The notes under the pieces: generated by a model
Database searches by the model: none
Told to the model about the DNA's origin: nothing
Seen by the model: only the letters and a program-made list of their open reading frames with translations
NCBI GenBank assembly: GCA_036493735.1
Contig: DASXPH010000051.1
Coordinates: forward strand, 1-64,000
Direction of reading: 5' to 3'
From: AG2 sp036493735
GTDB taxonomy: Bacteria; Gemmatimonadota; Gemmatimonadetes; Gemmatimonadales; Gemmatimonadaceae
Length of the DNA: 64,000 nucleotides
Made by a program: the position numbers and the translations under genes
In this document: positions 34,822-43,216 of the stretch, one piece after another
Position numbering within the stretch: position 1 is the stretch's first letter
Layout: every line of letters begins with the position of its first letter

Positions 34822-35319
34822 TCACACCGAGCGCGCCTTCACCTCTTCCGACGTCAGTCCATAAATCGGCGGCGTCGCGACGCCGCGCATGCCGAGCATC
34901 AAGTAGATCTGCCCGCGATGATGCGCCTCGTGCTCGATCATGGCGCGGAGCCACTTCCCGACGGTGATCGGCGTGTCCGCTGGTGTTCGGCACTTCTCGG
35001 CGAGCCGAGCGTCGGTGAGCTCGGCGAAGAGCGCGCGCGACTCGTCGTGCAGGTGATCGTAGTAGGCGAGGGTTGGCTCGAACCCGTCGGCAAGCTCGCG
35101 GCCGTGGCCTGGATACGCGCTTCGCCGGCCGCGCACCGTCTCGGCGTACATGTAGCGTTCGATCGTCGCGAGATGCCTAACGAGATCGCCGAAGGAGAAC
35201 TTGCCTGGCGCGGGGGACCACTCGAGCTCGGCCGGTGGAATCTGCAGGATCACGCGGCGCGTACGCTCGTGCACGCGATCGAGGTAGTCGAGAAACGGCG
35301 CAACGCGATTGATTTCCAC
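34822..35319 (-). CDS. DinB/DfsB family four-helix protein
   Basis: 165 aa. Metal-binding histidines in VRHLATIERYM and EHEAHHRGQIYLMLGMRG fit the DinB fold (His triad). Such proteins include thiol-dependent S-transferases; the substrate here is unknown. Ends five bases from the M50 protease gene on the same strand. Confidence 0.88.
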   Translation of the reverse strand: MEINRVAPFLDYLDRVHERTRRVILQIPPAELEWSPAPGKFSFGDLVRHLATIERYMYAETVRGRRSAYPGHGRELADGFEPTLAYYDHLHDESRALFAELTDARLAEKCRTPADTPITVGKWLRAMIEHEAHHRGQIYLMLGMRGVATPPIYGLTSEEVKARSV

Positions 35320-35323
35320 GTCG

Positions 35324-36025
35324 TCAACCGTACCGAACTCCAGGGTAAATCAGGTTCACTGCCGCTGTGAACACCGGCTCGAAGACGAAATCGAACAGCT
35401 TCCACGCCACCAGCAGCCCGATCCAACCGAGCATCGGCGTGGACCACAGGAATTCCTGGTAGCGCTTCGTCGTTTCGCGATTCATCAACAACGTGATCGC
35501 CGCGCTGCCGTCGAGCGGGAAAAAAGGAAGCAGGTTGAATACGAACAGCAGCAGGTTGAGCGAGAAGACCACGCTCAGGAGCCGGCTCACCGCCTCCCAC
35601 GTCTCATTCGCGTTGGACGACGCAACGAGCCCGAAGTGGATGCGTTCTGGCGCGAAGAAGACCCCTGCGCCGTCGCCGACCCGGAGCGACAGCGCCGCGA
35701 GAATGACGAGCAGGAGATTGGCGCCCGGTCCGGCGAGCGCCATCAATGCCGCGCGGCGCGGATGCTGGCGCGCCCAATCCGGATTGTACGGCGCGCTCGC
35801 GTACCCCATCGGCCAGCCGGTTGCCAGCGCACTCACGAGCGGCAGGACCACCATGCCGAATGGCTCGCGCTTGATATGCGGGCGCGGATCGAGGGTGACT
35901 TGTCCACCCTTGTACGCGGTGAGGTCGCCGCCGCGCAGGGCCGCCCAGGCGTGCGCGGCCTCGTGCAGCGTAGTCGAGAAGAGAAAAACGACGAAATACG
36001 TGATGGCGTCGACGACGTGTTCCAC
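35324..36025 (-). CDS. M50 site-2 protease family membrane metalloprotease
   Basis: 233 aa, about six membrane helices. Zinc motif HEAAH at residues 21-25 in the first helix and NLLPFFPLDGS further on, carrying the third ligand Asp. This short S2P type lacks PDZ domains. Cuts membrane-anchored proteins within the bilayer; target unknown. Its start is divergent from the second PadR gene. Confidence 0.9.
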   Translation of the reverse strand: MEHVVDAITYFVVFLFSTTLHEAAHAWAALRGGDLTAYKGGQVTLDPRPHIKREPFGMVVLPLVSALATGWPMGYASAPYNPDWARQHPRRAALMALAGPGANLLLVILAALSLRVGDGAGVFFAPERIHFGLVASSNANETWEAVSRLLSVVFSLNLLLFVFNLLPFFPLDGSAAITLLMNRETTKRYQEFLWSTPMLGWIGLLVAWKLFDFVFEPVFTAAVNLIYPGVRYG

Positions 36026-36093
36026 GGCAGGAGAGGCAGATGAGGAGCCATCAAACTGTTGATCCGTTAGGCTGTCGGCAAGGAGTAACGGCT

Positions 36094-36114
36094 GGCGCAG
36101 GGCGCGGGGCGCGT
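36094..36114. repeat. Short heptamer repeat (GGCGCRG x2, GGCGCGT)
   Basis: GGCGCAG, GGCGCGG, GGCGCGT in tandem in the gap between the M50 protease and PadR genes. Confidence 0.55.
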
Positions 36115-36145
36115 CACAGACTGCACGCCACCCTCGTATTTCCTC

Positions 36146-36196
36146 TTGACATTCTAGAGGGCGAGCATCATTGTCCTATTGAACGTCTAGAGGAGG
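36146..36196 (+). promoter_or_regulatory. padR-ADOP promoter with two TCTAGA sites and strong SD
   Basis: TTGACA at 36146-36151 is followed after 17 bases by CATTGTCC, the same -10-side octamer as in the other PadR promoter. Two TCTAGA sites (36153-36158 and 36186-36191) lie 33 bases apart, about three helical turns, and each is followed by GG. AGGAGG at 36191-36196 is an ideal ribosome site for the GTG at 36201 and overlaps the second site. Fits PadR autorepression. Confidence 0.55.
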
Positions 36197-36200
36197 CTGG

Positions 36201-36539
36201 GTGGCCAGGAAATCCGCCAAGATCGACCTGCTCCAGGGCACGCTCGATCTGATCGTTCTCAAGCTGCTGCGGGCCGGCGCGGCGAATGGCTGGCAGCTCA
36301 CGCAATCGATTCAGGCGATCTCGCACGGCGTCCTCGACGTCAACTACGGATCGCTCTACCCTGCGCTACGCCGGCTCGAGGCGCGTGGGTGGGTGAGCGC
36401 GTCCTGGGCGAGCTCCGAGAACAATCGCCGCGCGCGCTACTACCAGCTCACCGCCGCGGGGCGCAAGCAGCTCGAGGCCGAACGCGCGTCCTGGGAGCGA
36501 TTTTCCCAGGCGTTAGGCCTCATCCTCCAGTCTGAGTGA
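36201..36539 (+). CDS. PadR-family transcriptional regulator
   Basis: 112 aa, GTG start fixed by AGGAGG five bases upstream. KIDLLQGTLDLIVLKLLRAG, DVNYGSLYPALRRLEARGWV and ENNRRARYYQLTAAGRKQLE are the PadR winged-helix pattern and closely match the regulator at 15.0 kb. Expected to repress itself and the ADOP gene that overlaps or immediately follows its stop. Confidence 0.93.
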   Translation: MARKSAKIDLLQGTLDLIVLKLLRAGAANGWQLTQSIQAISHGVLDVNYGSLYPALRRLEARGWVSASWASSENNRRARYYQLTAAGRKQLEAERASWERFSQALGLILQSE

Positions 36540-36547
36540 CGAGATTC

Positions 36548-39184
36548 ATGCTCGACGCTCTTCGCCTCCGATTGCGCGCGCTCTTCCGCGGCAGCGCGAT
36601 GGACGCGGAGCTCGACGAGGAGCTCCGCTATCACCTCGATGCCGAGACCGAACGGAACATCACCCGCGGCATGAGCCCGAAGGAAGCCGCGCTCGCGGCC
36701 CGACGGGGCTTCGGTAATCCCACACAACTCAAGGAGGAGGCCCGCGACAGCTGGGGCCGTAGCTGGCTCGAACGGCTCGTCGCCGACACTCGTTACGCGC
36801 TCCGCTCCTTCCGCCGTGCACCCGGATTTGCCGTAACCGTCGTCGCCACCATCGCGCTCGGACTGGGCCTCAATACCACGGCGTTCACGATCTTCGACGC
36901 CTACGTGCTCCGGCCGATGGCAGTGCGCGATCCGGCGTCACTCTATCAGATCACATGGCACGACCGGGGCGACCGCGTCCGGGGCTTCAGCTGGCGCGAC
37001 TATGAGGACATCCGGAACACTCGAGAGGCCCTCAGCGAGAGCTTTGCCATCCGCTCGATCTTCTCGCGCATTGACAGCCTGCCCGCATACGGGCAGCTGG
37101 TCAGCGGGAACTTTTTTTCGATGCTCGGCGTCGGTGCCGCGTTAGGCAGGACACTCGTCGCGTCGGACGCCGCGGAGCCTGGTACGCAGGCGGTCGTCGT
37201 CCTCAGCTATGATACCTGGCGCAGCCGCTTCGGCGCCGACTCGTCGATCATCGGCAAGATGGTTCGCGTGCGTGGCCAAGCCATGGAAGTCGTCGGCGTC
37301 GCCGCGCGCGGCTTCGGGGGCCTCGGCGACACGCCACTCGACTTCTGGGCGCCGGCGACGATGAACGACGTCCTCTTCGACGGCGACGGCGCCTTCGGTC
37401 CGCATCAGACGGAGGCGTTCTGGCTCATCGGCCGGCTGCGGCCAGAGCTGACCCCGAGCCAGGGAAGCGCATGGATGATGAGCTGGCTCCGCGCTCATCA
37501 CTCCGACGCGCGCGGCCGCGACGTACCGTCCGACGCGACCGTGCAATCACGCGCGACCAGCATCGCCCTCACACCGGAGTTCGTCATCTTCTTCACGCCG
37601 ATCGCCACGGCGTTCGTCCTCGTCCTCCTCACTGCGTGCGCGAACGTAGCGAACATGATGCTCGCCCGCGGCCTTGCCCGCCAACGAGAGCTCGGCATCC
37701 GGCTATCGTTAGGTGCTGCTCGCGGGCGGCTCGTCGGTCAGCTCCTCACCGAGGCGGTGCTCCTCGCGCTGCCGGCCGCGCTCCTCGGCTTCGCGATCTC
37801 CCGCTTCACGATCGATGGCGGTGTCCGCCTGATGTTCGCCACCATCCCTGCCGAGCTCGGGCCGTATATGCGCATCGTGCCGCTCGCGCCCGACGGCCGC
37901 ATTTTCCTGTTCATGCTCGTTGCCGCCGTGACGGCGGCGCTGCTCTTTGGACTGGCGCCCGCGCTTCAGGCGACGCGCCCGAACATCGTCCAGGCGACGC
38001 GCGGCGACTTCGACACCGACGTGCGTCCATCCCGCCTGCGAAACAGCCTGATCGTCGCCCAGGTGACGACGTGCGTGTTGTTGCTGGTGTGCGCTGGCAT
38101 CCTCTTTCGCGGCGTCGGCCGCATGCAGCAGCTGGAGATCGGGATCCAGACCCACGGAGTCGTCAGGCTCGATTTGCAGGAGCGCCCCGGCGTGCGTACC
38201 CGAGTTCTCCAGTTGCTTCACGATCGCGCTGACGTGCGGACGCTTGCCGCGGCGACCGACCCACCCTTCGGCCATCGTTTCCCGACGGTTCCTGGTGGCG
38301 CCGCCGACGGCCCCGTGCAGCCGATCTCCTACGACTTCGTCACCGGCTCGTATTTCGGACTGTTCGGGATTCCGATCATTCGCGGCCGCACCTTCACCGC
38401 GCAGGAGGAGCGCGTGGGTGCGGCGGTCGTCATCGTGAGCGACGCCACGGCGCGCGCCCTGTGGCCCGGCCGCGAGCCGGTCGGCCAGGTCGTGCGCCTA
38501 ACGATCGACAGCACGTCGGGCGCCCTAGCGCCCTTCCGGACGCGACGGGAGGCGACCGTCATCGGCGTCGCGGCCAACGTTGTCCTCGGTACCGTGATCG
38601 ATCCACTCGATTCGCCGGTGGCGTACTACCCGAGCAGCGCGGAGAACGCGGACATGCCGGTTCTGGTTCGCGTCACGGGACCACAGGGCCTGACAGCACG
38701 GCGCATCGATTCCGCGCTCGCGAAGCGCGTGCCCGGATCGGTGGAAGACCTACACACGATCGACGACTACATGTACGGGGGGATATATCCCTTCCGCGCC
38801 ACTTATTGGATCGCCGGCGCGCTCGGCGTGATCGCGTTGCTACTGACGCTGACCGGTGTTTATGGCGTGCTCTCGTACGTCGTCGCGCAGCGCCGCAAGG
38901 AGCTCGGCATCCGGATCGCGTTAGGCGCCAGCGCGGAGAAGCTCGTCGGCCTCGTATTGGGCCAGTCGATGCGCCTCTGCGCCATCGGACTCGTCGCCGG
39001 CACCGTTCTCGCCCTCGGCGTCGCGCGCTTGTTCGAAGCCAACATCGTCAGGCTCGACACCTACGAGCCCGCCGCCTTTGCCGGGGGCGCGCTGCTCGTG
39101 ATGCTCTGCTGTCTCGTCGCCTCGTACATCCCGTCGCGCCGCGCGGGAAAGGCGGATCCGATGGAGGCGCTGAGAAGTGGGTAG
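36548..39184 (+). CDS. ADOP-family permease (MacB/FtsX duplicated), about 880 aa
   Basis: ATG at 36548 (a GTG at 36536 overlapping the PadR stop by GTGA is equally possible and adds four residues). N-terminal ELDEELRYHLDAETERNITR, membrane anchor ALRSFRRAPGFAVTVVATIA, two MacB-core plus FtsX units, and the end ADPMEALRSG. Same architecture as the 12.4-15.0 kb protein but only moderately similar in the periplasmic cores. No ATPase partner nearby. Confidence 0.9.
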   Translation: MLDALRLRLRALFRGSAMDAELDEELRYHLDAETERNITRGMSPKEAALAARRGFGNPTQLKEEARDSWGRSWLERLVADTRYALRSFRRAPGFAVTVVATIALGLGLNTTAFTIFDAYVLRPMAVRDPASLYQITWHDRGDRVRGFSWRDYEDIRNTREALSESFAIRSIFSRIDSLPAYGQLVSGNFFSMLGVGAALGRTLVASDAAEPGTQAVVVLSYDTWRSRFGADSSIIGKMVRVRGQAMEVVGVAARGFGGLGDTPLDFWAPATMNDVLFDGDGAFGPHQTEAFWLIGRLRPELTPSQGSAWMMSWLRAHHSDARGRDVPSDATVQSRATSIALTPEFVIFFTPIATAFVLVLLTACANVANMMLARGLARQRELGIRLSLGAARGRLVGQLLTEAVLLALPAALLGFAISRFTIDGGVRLMFATIPAELGPYMRIVPLAPDGRIFLFMLVAAVTAALLFGLAPALQATRPNIVQATRGDFDTDVRPSRLRNSLIVAQVTTCVLLLVCAGILFRGVGRMQQLEIGIQTHGVVRLDLQERPGVRTRVLQLLHDRADVRTLAAATDPPFGHRFPTVPGGAADGPVQPISYDFVTGSYFGLFGIPIIRGRTFTAQEERVGAAVVIVSDATARALWPGREPVGQVVRLTIDSTSGALAPFRTRREATVIGVAANVVLGTVIDPLDSPVAYYPSSAENADMPVLVRVTGPQGLTARRIDSALAKRVPGSVEDLHTIDDYMYGGIYPFRATYWIAGALGVIALLLTLTGVYGVLSYVVAQRRKELGIRIALGASAEKLVGLVLGQSMRLCAIGLVAGTVLALGVARLFEANIVRLDTYEPAAFAGGALLVMLCCLVASYIPSRRAGKADPMEALRSG

Positions 39185-39196
39185 CGGGTTGCGGAC

Positions 39197-39250
39197 GGGC
39201 GATGGGCGATGGGCGATGGGCGATGGGCGATGGGCGATGGGCGATGGGTA
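39197..39250. repeat. Perfect tandem heptamer: GGGCGAT x7
   Basis: Seven exact consecutive copies of GGGCGAT from 39197 to 39245, then GGGTAAT. The following 40 bases contain GCATCCC/GCATCGC and GTTACCC/GTTACTA pairs, again period 7. The perfect copies point to recent expansion and likely length variation between strains. Confidence 0.93.
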
Positions 39251-39278
39251 ATTAGAGATGAGCGCATCCCGCATCGCG

Positions 39279-39827
39279 TTACCCGTTACTAGCCAGCAGT
39301 TCGCCCAACTCGATCACCTGCGCGGCGTGTCGCGCTTCGTGGCCACCCACGAAAGCGATCCACTGGTACATGTTGATGGGCCCCAGAACAGGATGCGGAT
39401 GCACGATCGCGCCGAGGGCGAGACCGTCAGCGGCACCCACCGAGTCGCAGAGCGTCTGACGCGCGCGCTCGAGCGCTGCCCACGCTGCATCGGCGTCGAG
39501 CGTACCAGTCGGCCGCGAGGGTTCGGCGGCGACGATCCGGCGCGTGCGGTCGAGCACGCGATCCATGTCCACAGTACCGACAACCGGAGAGTCATCCGTC
39601 TCCTGAACGAGATTTCCCGCCGCGCGCGCTTCTTCCACCTTCGCGGTGAACACGCGGCCAATGCGGGTCTCGACAATCGATAGATGCTCGACGACCTCCG
39701 CGACGCACCACCGATCCGGGCTTGGCTTCTCGTTGCGCCGCTCGCGTGGCACTCGCTCGACCGCGCGACGCATGCGCTCGTGCTGCGCATCCAGATGCTG
39801 TAACAACTCGGATGTTCGAGGATGCAT
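39279..39827 (-). CDS. DinB-family four-helix protein
   Basis: 182 aa. VAEVVEHLSIVETRIGRVF and GGHEARHAAQVIELGELL carry the histidines of the DinB metal site. Second DinB protein in the window, only distantly similar to the one at 34.8 kb. Converges with the ADOP gene across the GGGCGAT array. Confidence 0.85.
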   Translation of the reverse strand: MHPRTSELLQHLDAQHERMRRAVERVPRERRNEKPSPDRWCVAEVVEHLSIVETRIGRVFTAKVEEARAAGNLVQETDDSPVVGTVDMDRVLDRTRRIVAAEPSRPTGTLDADAAWAALERARQTLCDSVGAADGLALGAIVHPHPVLGPINMYQWIAFVGGHEARHAAQVIELGELLASNG

Positions 39828-39829
39828 GC

Positions 39830-39941
39830 GCGTTGAGCGTGGTGCGTGGTGCGTGGCGCGCGGACCGATAGACGTACAGCATTAAGCTATAAGGGCCGCG
39901 TTTTCAGCGCGCCACTCGCCACGCTCCCACGCGCAACGCCC
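39830..39941. repeat. Heptamer repeat block (GCGTGGT/CGCGCCA)
   Basis: GCGTTGA, GCGTGGT twice, GCGTGGC, GCGCGGA at 39830-39864; on the far side CGCGCCA, CTCGCCA, CGCTCCC, ACGCGCA at 39908-39935. Sits in the 5' region shared by the DinB gene and the protease operon. The rest of the gap to 40065 shows no gene. Confidence 0.7.
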
Positions 39942-40065
39942 CCGGCACCCGGCCATTCGGCTAGGGCTCCCCCCCTGAACAGGCGATACATCTTCCTCAT
40001 GAGAGGGACGAACGTACTCCAGAACGCAGCAGCTCCGGGCGTACGAACTCTCATCCGAGTATCCC

Positions 40066-41055
40066 ATGTCACCAGCCAATGCATCCTCCAGCGCGGGCAG
40101 CAGGTCGGCACTCCGCGCTCTCTCCGACGACCTCGCCGCCGCCGTCCAACGCGCGTCACGCGGTATCGTCGCCATACACGCGCGGCCACGAATTCCGGCG
40201 AGCGGCATCTATTGGCGCGACGGCATCATCGTCGCGACCAGTCACACGATTCGCAAGGAACAGGACATCGCGATCACCCTGCCTAACGGCTCGCGCGCTG
40301 TCGCGCAGCTCGTGGGGCGAGACGGGGGCACCGATCTCGCCGTGCTGCGCTTCGACGCGACGCCCCCCAAGGACGCCATGTCGGTCGTCGAGCGCGCGAG
40401 CGCCGACGCGCTCCGCGTAGGGAGTGTCGTTCTCGCGGTCGGCCGCCCAGGCGACGACGGCGTCACCACGAGCCTTGGCGTCATCAGCGCCCTGTCCGAC
40501 AAATGGCGCACGTGGAGCGGCGGCGAGATCGACCGATTCGTCAGGCTCGACCTCTCGGTGTACGACGGCTTCTCCGGCGGCGCGCTCGTCGACGCGGACG
40601 GGGGCGTCCTCGGCATCAACTGCTCCGCGCTGGCGCGCGGCACACCGCTGACCATTCCGAACGCGACGGTCGATCGCGTCGTCGACGCGCTCCTGACGCG
40701 TGGTCACGTCGCTCGCGCCTACCTCGGCGTGGCGATGCAGCCAGCACGCCTGACGAAATCGCTCGCTGATCGACTCCAGCTCGGAGATGCACCGCGCGGC
40801 GTGCTCGTCATCATGGTCGAGAGCGACAGCCCCGCCGACCGCGCCGGTCTGCTCGTTGGTGACGTCATCGTTGCCGCCGGCGGGAACAGCGTCACCGAGC
40901 CGCAGGACATTGCAGAGCTGCTCGGCGCCGAGCGCGTGGGAGCCACGCTCCAACTGAGCGTCGTGCGCGGTGGTGAGCGCCGCACGATCGACGTCACCGT
41001 CGGAGAACGAGCGCCGGCTGCCGAAGGACGCCGGCGTGGAGGGCGCGGCTCATGA
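40066..41055 (+). CDS. HtrA-like trypsin-fold protease with PDZ domain
   Basis: 329 aa. Trypsin fold with catalytic triad His60 (ATSHTI), Asp90 (GGTDLAVL) and Ser170 in DGFSGGAL, where the usual GNSGG is GFSGG. PDZ domain from about residue 220 (AYLGVAMQPARL, GVLVIMVESDSPADRAGL). No signal peptide or membrane helix is obvious, so it may be cytoplasmic, unusual for HtrA. Overlaps the next protease gene by ATGA. Confidence 0.88.
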   Translation: MSPANASSSAGSRSALRALSDDLAAAVQRASRGIVAIHARPRIPASGIYWRDGIIVATSHTIRKEQDIAITLPNGSRAVAQLVGRDGGTDLAVLRFDATPPKDAMSVVERASADALRVGSVVLAVGRPGDDGVTTSLGVISALSDKWRTWSGGEIDRFVRLDLSVYDGFSGGALVDADGGVLGINCSALARGTPLTIPNATVDRVVDALLTRGHVARAYLGVAMQPARLTKSLADRLQLGDAPRGVLVIMVESDSPADRAGLLVGDVIVAAGGNSVTEPQDIAELLGAERVGATLQLSVVRGGERRTIDVTVGERAPAAEGRRRGGRGS

Positions 41056-41681
41056 GCGTCGCGCTCGCAGCCCGAGCTGACGCAGTGGGCGTGCACGCCT
41101 CGCTCGCGTCGGAATTGGAGACGCTGGCAACACAACTCTCGCTCGTGACCGTGCGCATCAGCAGCCACGGCACGCGCGCGGATGGTATCGGCGCCGGTAT
41201 TCTCTGGCCACTCGACGGCCGACTGATTGTGGTGACGAACGCGCACGTCGTGCCGCCCTCGCGCGGCAGCGGATTCCTCATCGAGAGCGTGACAGGGCGC
41301 GTGGCGAATGCGCGCGTGGTTGCGCGCGACCGCGAGGTGGACCTCGCCCTGCTTGCGTTGAGCGAGCCGCCGGACGAGTGGCCAGCGCCGGCCTCGATCG
41401 GTGACGCGCGTTCACTTCGCGCTGGAGAGATTGTCGTTGCGCTGGGGCATCCACTGGGTGTCGGGGGCGCGCTGAGCGTCGGCGTGCTGCACGCCGTGCC
41501 TAACGGTGACGACGTGCTCGTCCGCGCCGACATTCGACTCGCCCCCGGAAACTCCGGCGGCCCGCTCGCAACGCTCGACGGGAGCGTCGTCGGCGTGAAT
41601 TGCATGATCGCGGGTGGACTCGGCATCGCGATTCCGGCACATGTCGCCGATCGCTTTGCCCACGAGGTGTCGTCAGGGTGA
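41052..41681 (+). CDS. Trypsin-like serine protease domain protein without PDZ
   Basis: 209 aa. Triad His65 (VVTNAHVV), Asp97 (EVDLALLAL) and Ser168 (APGNSGGPL) are all present; it ends right after the fold with no PDZ. No signal peptide. ATGA overlap with the HtrA-like gene and GTGA overlap with the regulator behind it show a tightly coupled three-gene operon. May form a hetero-complex with the PDZ protein (inference). Confidence 0.87.
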   Translation: MSVALAARADAVGVHASLASELETLATQLSLVTVRISSHGTRADGIGAGILWPLDGRLIVVTNAHVVPPSRGSGFLIESVTGRVANARVVARDREVDLALLALSEPPDEWPAPASIGDARSLRAGEIVVALGHPLGVGGALSVGVLHAVPNGDDVLVRADIRLAPGNSGGPLATLDGSVVGVNCMIAGGLGIAIPAHVADRFAHEVSSG

Positions 41682-42343
41682 CGCGGGTGCTCGTCGTCGC
41701 TGCGTCCGCCGTGACGCGCGCCGGGCTCGAGGCGATCCTCGCTCGCGAGCCGTCGTTCGTCGTTGTCGGTGAATCGGCGACGAGCACATCGCTCGGCGAG
41801 GAGATCGCTGAATATGAGCCGGACGTCGTCATCATCGAGGCGATTGGGCCTGACGAGGACATCCTCGCGACGCTTCGCCTCCACAGCGCCGATCTCGAGG
41901 ACGGCAGCCGACCGTCGCCGGCGTTCGTCCTGCTCGGCGACGAGTTGGACGCGACTCAGGCGATGCGGGCGCTGAGCAGTGGCATACGAGGGTTGCTCCC
42001 CCGCGACGCCGGCCCGCAGGAGATCATTGCGGCCGTCATGGGCGCGGCTGCTGGCCTCGTGACGTTCGCTCGTGAATGGGCAGATGCATTACGGGAGAGA
42101 GTCATCGATCGCGTCGCGTCGGCAGACGGCACCGCCGATGGGGCGCCGGCACTGACGGGCCGCGAGCTGGAAATCCTACGCATGATTGCGGACGGGCTGG
42201 GCAACAAGCAGATCGCCGCGCGGCTCGCGATCTCCGAGCACACGGTGAAGTTCCACATCGGTTCCGTGTTCGCGAAGATGCACGCGTCGAGTCGCGCCGA
42301 AGCGGTAATGATCGGCGCGCGACGAGGGTTGATCGTTCTCTGA
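41678..42343 (+). CDS. LuxR/NarL-type regulator with degenerate receiver
   Basis: GTG at 41678 overlaps the protease stop (GTGA). 221 aa. The receiver domain is present in outline, but the acidic pair is AA (residues 8-9) and the phospho-acceptor position is Glu54 (VVIIEAIGP). C-terminal LuxR HTH is intact: LTGRELEILRMIADGLGNKQ, then ISEHTVKFHIGSVFAKM. Suggests a phosphorylation-independent regulator, always on or controlled by ligand or protein contact, possibly by the two proteases. Confidence 0.88.
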   Translation: MTRVLVVAASAVTRAGLEAILAREPSFVVVGESATSTSLGEEIAEYEPDVVIIEAIGPDEDILATLRLHSADLEDGSRPSPAFVLLGDELDATQAMRALSSGIRGLLPRDAGPQEIIAAVMGAAAGLVTFAREWADALRERVIDRVASADGTADGAPALTGRELEILRMIADGLGNKQIAARLAISEHTVKFHIGSVFAKMHASSRAEAVMIGARRGLIVL

Positions 42344-42355
42344 ATGGCAAATTTG

Positions 42356-42799
42356 CTATCCGGAATCGATCGGACGGACATACCTCCGTCCGGTGAACTC
42401 GAATCCCAGCCGCTCGTAAAAGGCATGCGCGTCGGCGCGGCGATTATGCGTCGTCACCATGAGCCGGCTCGCGCCGAGCGATTTACTTAAGGTCTCGGCG
42501 CGGTCGATGAGCGCACGGCCAACGCCGAGGCCACGCGCCTGTTGCGTGACGACGAGGGCCATGATCATGGCCAGATCGCGATCGTAGGCCAGCACGGGAA
42601 AGATGTGCAGCGCGAGCAGACCCAGTGCCCGCCCATCCCGTTCGGCGATGAGCACCTTCTGATCGGTGCGCGCCAGCATCCGGCGCATACGCGGCACGAG
42701 GTCGCTGGCGCTGACCGGATAGCCGAGCTCACCGAGCAGCGGCGCGAGCTGCGTCGCGTCGTCGGGGATCGCTTCGCGAACGGTGAGCGAACCGCTCAC
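42356..42799 (-). CDS. GNAT family N-acetyltransferase
   Basis: 147 aa. Acetyl-CoA loop QQARGLGVGRALIDRAE and the end AHAFYERLGFEFTGRRY define a GNAT fold. Substrate unknown. Overlaps the PilZ gene by ATGA (42796-42799) and follows it in the transcript. Confidence 0.9.
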   Translation of the reverse strand: MSGSLTVREAIPDDATQLAPLLGELGYPVSASDLVPRMRRMLARTDQKVLIAERDGRALGLLALHIFPVLAYDRDLAMIMALVVTQQARGLGVGRALIDRAETLSKSLGASRLMVTTHNRRADAHAFYERLGFEFTGRRYVRPIDSG

Positions 42800-43134
42800 C
42801 GCGCCAGATCTCCCGGGCCGCGCAGCCGGCGTCGCTCGCGCTCGATCACTTCCTTGTCGATCCAGAGCTGGGTGAAGTTCACGGCCACCCCGTCGCCGCC
42901 GGCGCGCACGACGACTCCTTCGACCGGGACTTCGGGTCCGTCGGGAAAGCGAATCGTTCCGCGAACGTCGCTGCCCACCACTGGCAAACGCTCACTGGCG
43001 GCGACGTACCGCAGACCGCGCTCAGCGCAATCCACGACCTCGAAGGTTCCTCCACCGCTCAGGAACACGGGCCGCTCGGCTGTGTCCGGGCCGTACTCGA
43101 TACGCTCGAAGCCACGTCGCTCGCGCTGGGCCAT
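42796..43134 (-). CDS. PilZ-domain protein
   Basis: 112 aa. ERRGFERIEY resembles the R-x3-R c-di-GMP motif and DCAERGLRYVAASERLPVVG the D/N-x-S-x2-G region with substitutions, followed by a beta-barrel core. Binding of c-di-GMP is therefore plausible but not certain. First gene of a two-gene unit with the acetyltransferase. Confidence 0.7.
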   Translation of the reverse strand: MAQRERRGFERIEYGPDTAERPVFLSGGGTFEVVDCAERGLRYVAASERLPVVGSDVRGTIRFPDGPEVPVEGVVVRAGGDGVAVNFTQLWIDKEVIERERRRLRGPGDLAR

Positions 43135-43216
43135 GCACCCACGCTACTGATGAGGCTGATCGACGGCAAGTCAGAGTTGGCGTACCGGAACGATTACGCA
43201 CCCTCTGTGGAAGGCT

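Noticed and set aside
39197..39245. CRISPR-like array
   Set aside because: Units are 7 bases with no spacers; this is a simple tandem repeat.
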